Shown here one piece after another: positions 44,568 through 52,580 of a DNA stretch of 64,000 nucleotides. Under the pieces are notes generated by a model. It had not been told where the DNA came from and searched no databases. It saw nothing but the letters and a program-made list of their open reading frames with translations. The position numbers and the translations under genes are program-made. The stretch's first letter is position 1. Each line of letters begins with the position of its first letter. This DNA is from Lachnospiraceae bacterium (GTDB lineage: Bacteria > Bacillota > Clostridia > Lachnospirales > Lachnospiraceae): positions 1 through 64,000 of the forward strand of contig JALELZ010000005.1 of assembly GCA_022768465.1 (NCBI GenBank), read 5' to 3'.

Positions 44568-45917
44568 TTATGTAAATGTCTTCTCTTTGTTCACAAAGCG
44601 TGTAGTCTGTGCCTGCCAGTACAGGTTGACTGTACCGATAGGGCCGTTACGCTGCTTGGCAATGATAACCTCGGCCTCGCCCTTTTTCTGGCTGTCAGGA
44701 TTATAATATTCATCTCTGTAGAGGAACATTACCATATCGGCATCCTGCTCTATGGCTCCTGATTCTCGCAGATCGGAAAGCATAGGACGCTTGTCCGTAC
44801 GGCTTTCCACAGCTCGTGAAAGCTGTGAAAGTGCTATTACCGGACAGTCAATGTCTCTGGCAAGAAGCTTGAGAGCACGTGATATATCAGATATCTCCTG
44901 CTGCCTGTTATCATTTTTTCTTGTTCCGCCTCCGCTCATAAGCTGGAGATAGTCTATGATGACCATATCAAGACCATGCTCAAGCTTTGCCTTTCTGCAT
45001 TTAGAGCGTAGTGCTGTGACAGTAAGATCAGATGTATCATCTATCATGATGTTCGAGCTTCCTATGCGGTCAACAGACTCCATAAGTCTCTCCCAGTCAT
45101 CATCACTCAAATTACCTGTTCTGAGATTCTGAGCATCTATGCCTGAATCCATGGCAAACAATCTGTTTACAAGCTGTTCCTTATTCATCTCAAGAGAAAA
45201 AATCATACACGGACGATTCTTTTTAACAGCTACATATTCAAGTATATTAAGGACAAATGCAGTCTTTCCCATAGCCGGTCTCGCCGCCACAAGTATAAGC
45301 TCTGAGCCGTGGAAGCCGGTAGTCATATTGTCAAGATCAGTAAAGCCCGTAGCAACACCTGTTATATGATCCTTGCTCTTAGACGCTTCCTGGATCTTAT
45401 TGAACACCTCGACTGCAATATCATCTATGCCAACGATTTCATTGGACGTCCCGACCTTAAGTATATCGAACACTCTGTGCTCGGTCTCGGAAAGTATGTC
45501 CTCAGTCTTTTCATTGTCATCATAGCAAAGCTGGCTGATTTCTCCGCAAGTCTTTATAAGCTTTCTCTGTATAGCCTTATCACGTACTATCTGCGCATAG
45601 GATTTAACATTGACAGAAACAGCATTGAATTCATAGATATCCTTTAAAAACTCAATGGTCTGCATTTCGGCAGGCGCACCGTCCTTGGCAAGCTGCTCCT
45701 GAACAGTAACCAGATCCGCTACCTTGTCATTGTTATAGAGCTCACGTACAGCCTCAAACATAATGGCATACTGACGTGAATAAAAATCGTCTTTGGTAAG
45801 TATCCCAAGGGCGACCTCTATTGCGTCTTTATCCATAAGCATTGAGCCTATGACTGATTTTTCGGCTTCAATATTCTGCGGTGATACACGCTGTAAAATA
45901 TTGTCACTTTCTGCCAT
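44568..45917 (-). CDS. dnaB: replicative DNA helicase DnaB
   Basis: The protein has 449 residues, the hexameric fork helicase (called DnaC in B. subtilis). The N-terminal domain (1-105) begins VSPQNIEAEKSVIGSMLMD. After the linker, the RecA-type domain has Walker A ARPAMGKTA near residue 212, Walker B MVIIDYLQLM and the arginine-finger region SDLRESGAIEQDAD. GGAGAT precedes the ATG. It is the last gene of gdpP-rplI-dnaB, a conserved Firmicute order. Confidence 0.97.
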   Translation of the reverse strand: MAESDNILQRVSPQNIEAEKSVIGSMLMDKDAIEVALGILTKDDFYSRQYAIMFEAVRELYNNDKVADLVTVQEQLAKDGAPAEMQTIEFLKDIYEFNAVSVNVKSYAQIVRDKAIQRKLIKTCGEISQLCYDDNEKTEDILSETEHRVFDILKVGTSNEIVGIDDIAVEVFNKIQEASKSKDHITGVATGFTDLDNMTTGFHGSELILVAARPAMGKTAFVLNILEYVAVKKNRPCMIFSLEMNKEQLVNRLFAMDSGIDAQNLRTGNLSDDDWERLMESVDRIGSSNIMIDDTSDLTVTALRSKCRKAKLEHGLDMVIIDYLQLMSGGGTRKNDNRQQEISDISRALKLLARDIDCPVIALSQLSRAVESRTDKRPMLSDLRESGAIEQDADMVMFLYRDEYYNPDSQKKGEAEVIIAKQRNGPIGTVNLYWQAQTTRFVNKEKTFT

Positions 45918-45982
45918 TTATATCTCCATTCTCAAAACATACGGCATAACTTTACCGTCATGCCGTTTTATCATTATCGCTC

Positions 45983-46429
45983 TCAGGCTTCAGCTACTGT
46001 TTCAACCTTTACATTAGCTGAAATTTCCTTGTGAAGCTTTATATGTACATCTGTAACACCAATGCTCTTGATAGGCTCCATGACGATCTTTTTCTTATCA
46101 ATGTCTACACCAAGCTCCTTATTGATGGCATCGGCAACTTCCTTTGCCGTTACTGACCCGAATATTTTTCCGTCCTTACCTGCCTTTATGCCTATTTTTA
46201 TAGTTTTGTTATCTATCGCAGTCTTCATAGCTCCGGCATTATCTGCCTTTGCCTTTTCAAGCTTTTCGGCATTTGCATTCTGGAGCTTAAGATCATTAAG
46301 GTTTGCCTTATTGGCCTCAACGCCTAACTTTCTCGGTATTATATAGTTTCTGGCATAGTTGTCATTTACCTTTACTATAGTGCCTTTTTTTCCGAGGCTC
46401 TTAACATCCTCAATTAAAATTACCTGCAT
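45983..46429 (-). CDS. rplI: 50S ribosomal protein L9
   Basis: The protein has 148 residues. The N-terminal rRNA-binding domain contains KVNDNYARNYIIPRKLGVEAN; a long connecting helix and the C-terminal domain (about 80-148) follow. The ATG shares a base with the gdpP stop (TAATG), with AAGGAGAT in the end of gdpP, so it is coupled to gdpP. A 65-nt gap separates it from dnaB. Confidence 0.97.
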   Translation of the reverse strand: MQVILIEDVKSLGKKGTIVKVNDNYARNYIIPRKLGVEANKANLNDLKLQNANAEKLEKAKADNAGAMKTAIDNKTIKIGIKAGKDGKIFGSVTAKEVADAINKELGVDIDKKKIVMEPIKSIGVTDVHIKLHKEISANVKVETVAEA

Positions 46430-48624
46430 TATGAAATATCTCCTTGTTCTATCATATCGTCTATAACTGATTTTATTTTAGCCTTTGCCTCGTCCATAGT
46501 AATGTCTTTAAGCTGTGCGCCTGCCACAGACATGTGACCTCCGCCGCCTATTTTTTCCATCATCACCTGAACATTGACATCATCAATGCTTCTGGCCGAT
46601 ACATATATCTGTCCGTTATATGGTGTAAGCACAATGGCTGCCTTGATACCGTCGATCTCAAGCAAACTGTTTGCTGCCTGCGCTCCTATTACAGTAGGAG
46701 AATCAGCAAGCTCGGCATTACACTCACTGAATACAAAATGCTCTCTGTAAATCTCAGACCTATCGACAGCCTCAGCCTTAGCCATATAGTCATTGTAGCT
46801 GTCACGGAACATTTTTCTGACTCTTGTCGTGTTGGCTCCGGCATGCTTAAGGAAAGCAGCCGCCTCAAAGGTACGCACACCTGTCTGATTTACGAAGTTC
46901 TGCGTATCTATGGTAATGCCTCCGTACATGGCATCTGCTTCAAGCGGCGTCAGCTCGACATCCATACCTATATACTGGATTATCTCCGTAATCATCTCAC
47001 AGGCTGATGATGCATATGGTTCGACATATGTAAGTACAGCATTATCGATAGCTTCTGCAGTCTTTCTGTGGTGATCCACTACTGTGATATTACCGGCGCG
47101 CTTTAACAGTCTCGGCTCTTCGGTTATGCTTGGTCTGTTGACGTCTACTACTGCAACAACTGTCTGCGCATCTATAAGCTCTAATGCCTCATCTCCGGAT
47201 ATGAAAAGATCGTCCGGGTATGCATCATTATTTTTAAAACGATTATAAAGCGGTTCCAGTGATCTTGAAGGCTTGCCGATAACTATCCATGCCTTCTTTC
47301 CGAAGGTTGTCGCTATGCGCCAGACACCTATTGCGGCACCAAGGCTGTCCACATCTGCATTCTTATGACCCATAACTATAAGCTTATCACAGGTGTTAAG
47401 CAGATCTCTAAGTGCCTGGGCCTTAACCCTGGCCTTAACTCTGGCATGCTTTTCCTTCGCTTCGGTCTTTCCGCCAAAGAATATAACATTCTCGCCGTCT
47501 TTAAGTACCGCCTGATCTCCGCCTCTTCCGAGTGCAAACTCTATGGCAGCTCTGGCTGACTCATAATTGTCATTGTAATCCTTACCTGCCTTACCGACAC
47601 CAATGCTTAAGGTGATATCCATATCATTGCCTATATTGATAGTCTTTACTTCATCAAGTATCGAGAACCTGTCATCTACCATCCTCTGAATATCTTTTTC
47701 CTTCATAAAGAAGAAATATTTATCCTTTTCGAGCTTCTTTACTATACCGTTTAAGGAATTAATATATCCGCTGATACGTCTGTCCACCAAAGCAGTAAGA
47801 AGGCTTCGTCTTACCTCTTCTACAGATGCCAATGCTTCATCATAGTTATCAAGATAAATAAGACCCTCACACGGTCTTGATTCTTCATATGCCTTTTTGT
47901 AACGGATCCTTTCAGTCTCGTCAGTTACCGTCATGAAAATAACGTTCTTGTCGGACTCCGCAAGCAGATCCTGTATATCAGGATCCTCAACAGCTTCCGT
48001 ATCTTGCTCATAATAGTCGCCGTCAACAATATCTGACTCGTTGCTGTCATTATCAGCATCCGTGTGTGAGCGCATATCTTCAGAATATTCTCTGAGCTCG
48101 CTGCCATACATATCGTTATATGAGCTGTCATAATTATATGAATTACCTGAAAGCGCAGAAGGACGAAGCTCTATAAGATATCGTCTGTCGCCGTAATTAC
48201 TGTGAATGAGTGAAGCCTCATCCAGGTTTACCAGAATATCCTTGCTTATGTCAGGAAATACGCTCTGTATATTTGATGTATCTCCGTCGGTAAAAGCTGC
48301 ATCAAATGCAATGTTTTTCCACAGGACTTTTCCGTTTTTATCAACAATAGCTGAGGCAGTTCCCATTTCATTGAGAAGTTTAGTTTCCGCGCTCTCAAAG
48401 CCCTGCGCAAAGTCAATAAGCCCTGCATAAATATTTCTTCTGCTGTAGACATAAAGTCCCAAAGAAAAGCATACGAAAATAGCGACAAAGATAAGCATTG
48501 CCGCACCGGCTGCAGGGTTGATCACGAAAAGCAGTATATCCAGCAAAACAAGAAGCCCCGACAATATAAGCGGCCATCTCAGATATACAGCAAGTGAAAA
48601 TATAGAATTATTCTTCCCTTTCAT
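46429..48624 (-). CDS. gdpP: cyclic-di-AMP phosphodiesterase GdpP
   Basis: The protein has 731 residues. Two membrane helices (about 15-60), a PAS domain (about 80-235), a degenerate GGDEF domain (about 250-385) and DHH/DHHA1 phosphodiesterase domains (about 410-725) follow in order. Metal ligands are visible in GHKNADVDS (420-428), DVNRP and VVDHHR (516-520), and GGGGHMSVAG near the end. The PAS domain carries an acidic, Asn/Asp/Tyr-rich insertion of about 65 residues (159-226) not usual in the family. GdpP degrades the second messenger c-di-AMP. Its promoter suggests a nearly leaderless mRNA. Confidence 0.94.
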   Translation of the reverse strand: MKGKNNSIFSLAVYLRWPLILSGLLVLLDILLFVINPAAGAAMLIFVAIFVCFSLGLYVYSRRNIYAGLIDFAQGFESAETKLLNEMGTASAIVDKNGKVLWKNIAFDAAFTDGDTSNIQSVFPDISKDILVNLDEASLIHSNYGDRRYLIELRPSALSGNSYNYDSSYNDMYGSELREYSEDMRSHTDADNDSNESDIVDGDYYEQDTEAVEDPDIQDLLAESDKNVIFMTVTDETERIRYKKAYEESRPCEGLIYLDNYDEALASVEEVRRSLLTALVDRRISGYINSLNGIVKKLEKDKYFFFMKEKDIQRMVDDRFSILDEVKTINIGNDMDITLSIGVGKAGKDYNDNYESARAAIEFALGRGGDQAVLKDGENVIFFGGKTEAKEKHARVKARVKAQALRDLLNTCDKLIVMGHKNADVDSLGAAIGVWRIATTFGKKAWIVIGKPSRSLEPLYNRFKNNDAYPDDLFISGDEALELIDAQTVVAVVDVNRPSITEEPRLLKRAGNITVVDHHRKTAEAIDNAVLTYVEPYASSACEMITEIIQYIGMDVELTPLEADAMYGGITIDTQNFVNQTGVRTFEAAAFLKHAGANTTRVRKMFRDSYNDYMAKAEAVDRSEIYREHFVFSECNAELADSPTVIGAQAANSLLEIDGIKAAIVLTPYNGQIYVSARSIDDVNVQVMMEKIGGGGHMSVAGAQLKDITMDEAKAKIKSVIDDMIEQGDIS

Positions 48625-48633
48625 AATAGAAGG

Positions 48634-48642
48634 ATTATATCA
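48634..48642 (-). promoter_or_regulatory. extended -10 promoter of gdpP
   Basis: The minus strand reads TGATATAAT (48642-48634), an extended -10 element. Only nine bases separate it from ATG 48624, so transcription would start about three bases before the start codon. There is no AGGAGG-type site between them, and the upstream -35 position shows no good box. Confidence 0.5.
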
Positions 48643-48733
48643 CACTCTATATTCAATTTGTTATTATTTAAATTTAACAATGTATTTGTGATTATCGAGC
48701 TGCTTTTTGTTCGTAAATTTAAACAAGGCTTGC

Positions 48734-48762
48734 TTGATAAATTCGGTGTTTTGTTGTATATT
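48734..48762 (+). promoter_or_regulatory. ferredoxin promoter
   Basis: TTGATA (48734-48739), 17-nt spacer, TATATT (48757-48762). The transcript would start near 48770 and carry AGGAGG at 48791-48796 before ATG 48807. Confidence 0.7.
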
Positions 48763-48806
48763 ACATGAAGCAGTATATTTTGAAAATCATAGGAGGTATT
48801 ATAACT

Positions 48807-48977
48807 ATGGCATTTGTTATTGGTGATGGATGCGTAGCATGCGGAACATGCGCAGGTCAGTGCCCAGTAGGCGCTATTTCTGAGGGAGACGGAAAGTACG
48901 TTATCGACGAGGGCGCTTGCGTTTCTTGCGGATCATGTGCTGCTGTTTGCCCAGTTGGTGCTATTTCTGAGGGTTGA
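48807..48977 (+). CDS. 2[4Fe-4S] clostridial-type ferredoxin
   Basis: The protein has 56 residues with two C-x2-C-x2-C-x3-C-P motifs (C9-C12-C15-C19 and C38-C41-C44-C48), each binding one 4Fe-4S cluster. Length and symmetry are those of clostridial ferredoxin, the low-potential electron carrier for pyruvate oxidation and hydrogen metabolism. The start with AGGAGG at 48791 is clear; the longer frame from 48765 is rejected. Its own promoter and terminator make it a one-gene unit, probably highly expressed. Confidence 0.96.
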   Translation: MAFVIGDGCVACGTCAGQCPVGAISEGDGKYVIDEGACVSCGSCAAVCPVGAISEG

Positions 48978-48999
48978 TTAGACCATACTCAAAAAATTT

Positions 49000-49034
49000 A
49001 AAGGACTGTCGGTTTTCCGGCAGTCCTTTTCTTT
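49000..49034 (+). terminator. terminator after the ferredoxin gene
   Basis: AAGGACTG(T)CGG and CCGGCAGTCCTT pair around TTTT and end in TTTTCTTTT. It follows the ferredoxin stop by about 20 nt. Confidence 0.88.
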
Positions 49035-49037
49035 TCG

Positions 49038-49574
49038 CTATTTCATTATCTTTGTAAGCACATGAATAAGCTTTTTAATGTCAAACGGCTTTGCGCAAAA
49101 TGCCGTGACCCCGGCTTCTATTGCTTCAGTCTCTATATTGCTCCAGTCATAAGCCGTCATAATAATGATTGGCATCTCATCACCGACAAGCTTTCTGATA
49201 TTGCGTACTATCTCTATTCCGTTCATATCCGGCATAAGCCAATCTATTATATAAACACTGAAGAGATCGCCCTGCTCTACCGCATCCTTAGTTCTGATTA
49301 CAGCTTCTTTACCGGATATAGTCCAATCTGAACGCATTCCTATAGAACGCAGCATTTTACAGACATTAAGGCAGGTCTCGGTGTCATCATCAGCAACCAG
49401 CGCCCTGAGTCCTTTAAGCTGCGGGATCAGTTTAGTCTCTGTCGTTCTTTCGCTTATAGGAAAGCTTAGAGAAACTATAAACTCTGAGCCATTATCAGGT
49501 TTACTTTCAACGCTTATAGTGCCTCCCATCATATCCACAAGACGTTTTGTAATTGACATTCCGAGACATGTTCC
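49038..49574 (-). pseudogene. 3' fragment of hybrid histidine kinase: G2 box and receiver domain
   Basis: The frame begins inside an HATPase domain ([17 protein letters not shown], the G2 box of the kinase core) and continues into a complete receiver domain with the acidic pair in LVADDD and the phosphoacceptor in VYIIDWLMPDMNG. The kinase N and G1 boxes are missing: the sequence jumps from the H-box helix of the neighbouring fragment straight to the G2 box in another frame. The receiver looks intact, but the kinase cannot work. An internal ATG (49559) could still give a separate 173-residue receiver protein. Confidence 0.75.
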
Positions 49575-50262
49575 TTATTGTTGATATATATAACAGCTAA
49601 TGAAGTGAACCCGATAATTGCATTCATCGGCGTCCTTATATCATGTGACATATTGAAAAGAAATTCACGCTTGGCAAGATTGGCTGCTGTCTCCTGTTTG
49701 ACAGCAAGCTCAAGCTCAGCATTTTTTTGTTCAAGTGATCTCTTGTAATCCCGTTCTCTTTCTTCCTGCTTTATACTGAAATTTTTCTCCGAACTCCATC
49801 TGAGACTTTGAATAAGAGCTAATATCAGAACATATGCAATAAGTGCAGCACCAAAAATAAATATGGTAATGTTATAGGTCTGCTTGCTTGGAATATATGC
49901 ATAAAGATAATAATCACGTCTGTGGCTGTACATTCCGTAGTACGAGTTCTGTATATTAAAAGAATTGACTCTTACCATCAATATTGTGGCTGTCGAATCA
50001 TAATCATATCCGTTTAAAAGATCCTGTATCGATAGATAAGTCTTTTTTGCAAATGCTGCTTTTGTATGATGATATACAATAGCCACGCCTTCACCATTAG
50101 CGCAGTTGTGAGCAGCCGCATCAGCATAGGCTCCGTCTTTAAACTCAACACGTTTAACGTAAGTTTTTTTTCGGATATCCGATAACGCTCAGAACAGACT
50201 CCTCTTTTATGTCGGACAGCAGCTCTGAATATCCAATGCCGTCTTTCGTAATTATGGAACTC
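49575..50262 (-). pseudogene. 5' fragment of sensor histidine kinase: sensor region, TM and H box
   Basis: Translation gives an extracytoplasmic sensor part, one membrane helix ([19 protein letters not shown]), a coiled segment and an H box ([19 protein letters not shown]). It ends abruptly about ten residues after the H box. Upstream, the frame changes at a run of eight A on the minus strand (50164-50171): with seven A, the earlier piece reading ITKDGIGYSELLSD would join the later piece reading [20 protein letters not shown]. The gene is therefore broken by a homopolymer frameshift and by a large deletion into the next fragment. Confidence 0.75.
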
Positions 50263-50574
50263 TACAACATGGCTAAGTATTCTGACCATGAGATCATTAT
50301 TTTCTTCTCTTTCATAGATATGGGCGGCAACAAGATTCTTAAGTCTCTTCTGTTCATTATGGATCTTTAGAGTGTTTTCAACGCGTCGGCGCACTATAAA
50401 AGCATCAAAAGGTCTGCGTATATAATCTGTAATGCCCAGTGAATAAGCCTGACGTCCGTTTTCTGCCTCTATGTAATTATACCGGTCTCCAAATATTTCT
50501 ATGAGCATCTTGCGATTTAAAGATGGATCATCAACAATCATCAGTGTCTGACGTTCCATAAGGTATTTCTCCAA
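50263..50574 (-). pseudogene. internally deleted response regulator fragment
   Basis: The frame opens with LMIVDDPSLNRKMLIEIFGD and IEAENGRQA, the first third of a receiver domain, then jumps to LGITDYIRRPFDAFIVRRRV, the last third. The middle with the phosphoacceptor aspartate is missing in frame. After a coiled stretch and ILSHVVEFHN, which begins an HD-GYP or EAL-type output segment, it runs into the sensor kinase sequence in another frame. This is the 5' part of a two-gene fusion scar. Confidence 0.72.
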
Positions 50575-50673
50575 TTTAAAGCATTAGTTCAATTTTGACA
50601 CTTTCCCATATCTATTGTACATTTATTCACTGAAAATACAAATCTGCTTGAAAATACAATTCTGTACAAAGAA

Positions 50674-50702
50674 AAGAGGAGCCTATAAAAAGCTCCTCCT
50701 GA
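50674..50702 (-). terminator. terminator after rpsR
   Basis: On the minus strand AGGAGGAGC and GCTCCTCTT pair around a TTTTTATAG loop and run into TTTCTTTG. It lies about 50 nt after the rpsR stop and closes rpsF-ssb-rpsR. Confidence 0.8.
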
Positions 50703-50747
50703 TGTTTGATGTTTTTCTGTATCGGCTGACCGATCTGTAATAAATGA

Positions 50748-51020
50748 TTACTCTACTGTGTAAGGAAGAAGAGCGATATGTCTTGCTCTCTTTACTGCTA
50801 CAGTGAGATCTCTCTGATGCTCTGCACAGTTTCCAGTAATACGCCTTGGAAGGATCTTTCCTCTCTCTGAAACGTACTTCTTAAGTGTTGCTACATCTTT
50901 ATAATCGATAGGCTTTGCCTTCTCGCTGCAGAATACACAAACCTTACGTCTTCTGCGGAAGCCGCCCATCTTCTTTGGGCGTGCGCCTTCTTCTCTGCCT
51001 TCTGCCTTCTGAAATGCCAT
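50748..51020 (-). CDS. rpsR: 30S ribosomal protein S18
   Basis: The protein has 90 residues. A basic N-terminus is followed by [38 protein letters not shown], the S18 core. The CVFC pair and a later cysteine (GNCAEHQ) indicate the cysteine-containing form. AAGGAGG precedes ATG 51020. It is the last gene of the conserved S6-SSB-S18 operon. Confidence 0.97.
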   Translation of the reverse strand: MAFQKAEGREEGARPKKMGGFRRRRKVCVFCSEKAKPIDYKDVATLKKYVSERGKILPRRITGNCAEHQRDLTVAVKRARHIALLPYTVE

Positions 51021-51049
51021 CGGTATTCCTCCTTGTTATTCGTTAGTGC

Positions 51050-51550
51050 TTAGTTGAACGGCAGCCCTTCGTCTTCTACTCCTTCAGGAATGTTCATAAA
51101 GCCCTCGCCGACTGATGAAGAATAATCAGCCTGACGTCCGCCGCCGTTATAGCTTCCGGAATTTCCGTTATTGCCATAACCGCCGCCATAGCTGCTGCCC
51201 GAGCCGTTCGAACGGTTTTCGGAAGCTGCTTTGCTTTCTGCAAACTCAAGATCCTCCGCTACTACATCAGTAGTGTAGACCTTCTGTCCTTCCTTATTGG
51301 TATAGCTGCCTGTCTGTATACGTCCTGTTAATACGATCTTAGTGCCCTGATGTAAGTATCTCTCGGCAAATTCTGCCTGTTTGCCAAATGTGACGCAGTT
51401 GATGAAGTCGGCTTCTCTCTGTCCGTCAGCTCCGGTACGGCGTCTGTCAACAGCCAGTGAAAATCTGGCTACTGCCATAGAGTTCTCTCCCTGAGTATAT
51501 CTGATATCGGGATCTCTTGTTAATCTGCCCATTAAGATTACTTTATTCAT
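51050..51550 (-). CDS. ssb: single-stranded DNA-binding protein
   Basis: The protein has 166 residues. The OB-fold (1-110) starts MNKVILMGRLTRDPDIRYTQ and contains FINCVTFGKQAEF. A glycine/asparagine/serine-rich linker (about 115-150) leads to an acidic tip ending in GLPFN, close to the DDxPF partner-binding tail. It binds ssDNA as a tetramer at forks and repair sites. Its place between rpsF and rpsR is the standard arrangement. Confidence 0.97.
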   Translation of the reverse strand: MNKVILMGRLTRDPDIRYTQGENSMAVARFSLAVDRRRTGADGQREADFINCVTFGKQAEFAERYLHQGTKIVLTGRIQTGSYTNKEGQKVYTTDVVAEDLEFAESKAASENRSNGSGSSYGGGYGNNGNSGSYNGGGRQADYSSSVGEGFMNIPEGVEDEGLPFN

Positions 51551-51576
51551 TCATTCACTCCTACTTTAGTCCGAAA

Positions 51577-51858
51577 TTATTTCTTAACGACTAAGTATCT
51601 GAGAACAGGCTCATAAATGCGAAGCTCAGACTCGATTCCGTTAGGTGTCTCTGAGTCTCCCTCGAAGTTGATGAGGTAGTAGAATCCTTCGCTCTGATGC
51701 TGGATGTCATAAGCAAGGCGCTTCTTGCCCCACTCCTCTACTTCACCTACAGTACCGTTGTATCTCTCAATGTAAGATTTTACCTTGTTGATAACCTCGG
51801 TTCTGGCTTCCTCTTCGAGTTTCGCACTAAGAATAACTGTAACTTCATACTTATTCAT
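51577..51858 (-). CDS. rpsF: 30S ribosomal protein S6
   Basis: The protein has 93 residues: MNKYEVTVILSAKLEEE at the start, EEWGKKRLAYDIQHQSEGFYYLINFEG in the middle. ATG 51858 has AGGAGG nine bases before it. A much longer frame runs upstream to 52086 through thiE in another frame and is rejected. It forms the S6-S18 heterodimer on the 30S platform with RpsR, encoded in the same operon. Confidence 0.97.
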   Translation of the reverse strand: MNKYEVTVILSAKLEEEARTEVINKVKSYIERYNGTVGEVEEWGKKRLAYDIQHQSEGFYYLINFEGDSETPNGIESELRIYEPVLRYLVVKK

Positions 51859-51885
51859 GTGTGTTTTTCCTCCTTTTGGTCTCCG

Positions 51886-51961
51886 GCCCCTGTAAGCCAC
51901 AGGAGCAAGGTTGTTAATTGTCACGTCATGATATTGTATCAAACCCACGCATTTGCCGCAA
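51886..51961 (-). promoter_or_regulatory. rpsF promoter inside thiE end, with leader hairpin
   Basis: On the minus strand TTGCGG (51961-51956), a 17-nt spacer and TACAAT (51938-51933) with TG just upstream (TGATACAAT) form an extended -10 promoter within the last codons and stop of thiE. The leader then contains an 8-bp hairpin (GCTCCTGT/ACAGGGGC, 51906-51886) followed by CGGAG. S6 operons in many bacteria have a leader that binds S6-S18; whether this hairpin is one is unproven. Confidence 0.45.
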
Positions 51962-52580
51962 GGTTTTTTATTGTATTTTTTCTCATGAACCCTGACATCA
52001 TGCAGCCCCCGGCCGCCCCTGCCTCCATGACTAAAGGCAGACGTTCTATATTGATCCCTCCGATAGCATATACCGGAACAGGACATTTTTCACATATTTT
52101 TTTTACAAATTCAAGGCCTTTACCCTTAAGTCCCTTTTTGCAGTCAGTCTCAAATATAGTACCTAAAACGATTTGCGTCGCTCCCAGCTTAACTGCCTCT
52201 TCCATATCTTCCATGCTATGACATGATACGCTTATTTCATGAAAATATTTCTTCATATAAGTAAGCTCATCTGATTTCTTTGCTTTAAGTGCCTCAACAG
52301 AAAGATGCAGTCTTGTGCAGTTAAGTCTCCCTGCTACCTCGGTCCTTGAATGCAAAAAGCAGCTGACGCCTGCCTCACGGCATAATATAAGAATATTTCG
52401 TGCAAGAGCTTCATACTCTGCATCGCTTAGATCCTTTTCTCTCAGGATCACTGCATGAGGATGAAGCCCTATGACATATTCCATTTGTTTAAGAAAATCC
52501 CCGGAAACCAAACTGCGGTCTGTGATCACGATCGTATCTTTGTATTTATCGCACATGGATAGAGCTGTTTTATCACACAT
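51939..52580 (-). CDS. thiE: thiamine phosphate synthase family protein (ThiE/TenI)
   Basis: The protein has 213 residues, a TIM barrel of the ThiE/TenI family. Seen motifs: VITDRSL at strand 1, VILREKDLS, GTIFETDCKKG and YAIGGIN. ThiE couples the thiazole and pyrimidine phosphates to thiamine phosphate. The segment around residue 90-105 (LHSRTEVAGRLNCTRLHLS) lacks the usual acidic and VHLGQ residues of classic ThiE, so a TenI-like aromatase role in thiazole synthesis is an alternative. It overlaps thiH by 8 nt and is the last gene of the thiazole operon. Confidence 0.82.
   Translation of the reverse strand: MCDKTALSMCDKYKDTIVITDRSLVSGDFLKQMEYVIGLHPHAVILREKDLSDAEYEALARNILILCREAGVSCFLHSRTEVAGRLNCTRLHLSVEALKAKKSDELTYMKKYFHEISVSCHSMEDMEEAVKLGATQIVLGTIFETDCKKGLKGKGLEFVKKICEKCPVPVYAIGGINIERLPLVMEAGAAGGCMMSGFMRKNTIKNLAANAWV

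Noticed and set aside
48765-48806. 14-residue upstream extension of the ferredoxin
   Set aside because: The AGGAGG at 48791-48796 lies inside the extension and fits only the ATG at 48807, which gives the usual ferredoxin N-terminus.
51859-52086. 76-residue upstream extension of rpsF
   Set aside because: The extension overlaps thiE in another frame; rpsF has its own AGGAGG and the S6 family starts at 51858.
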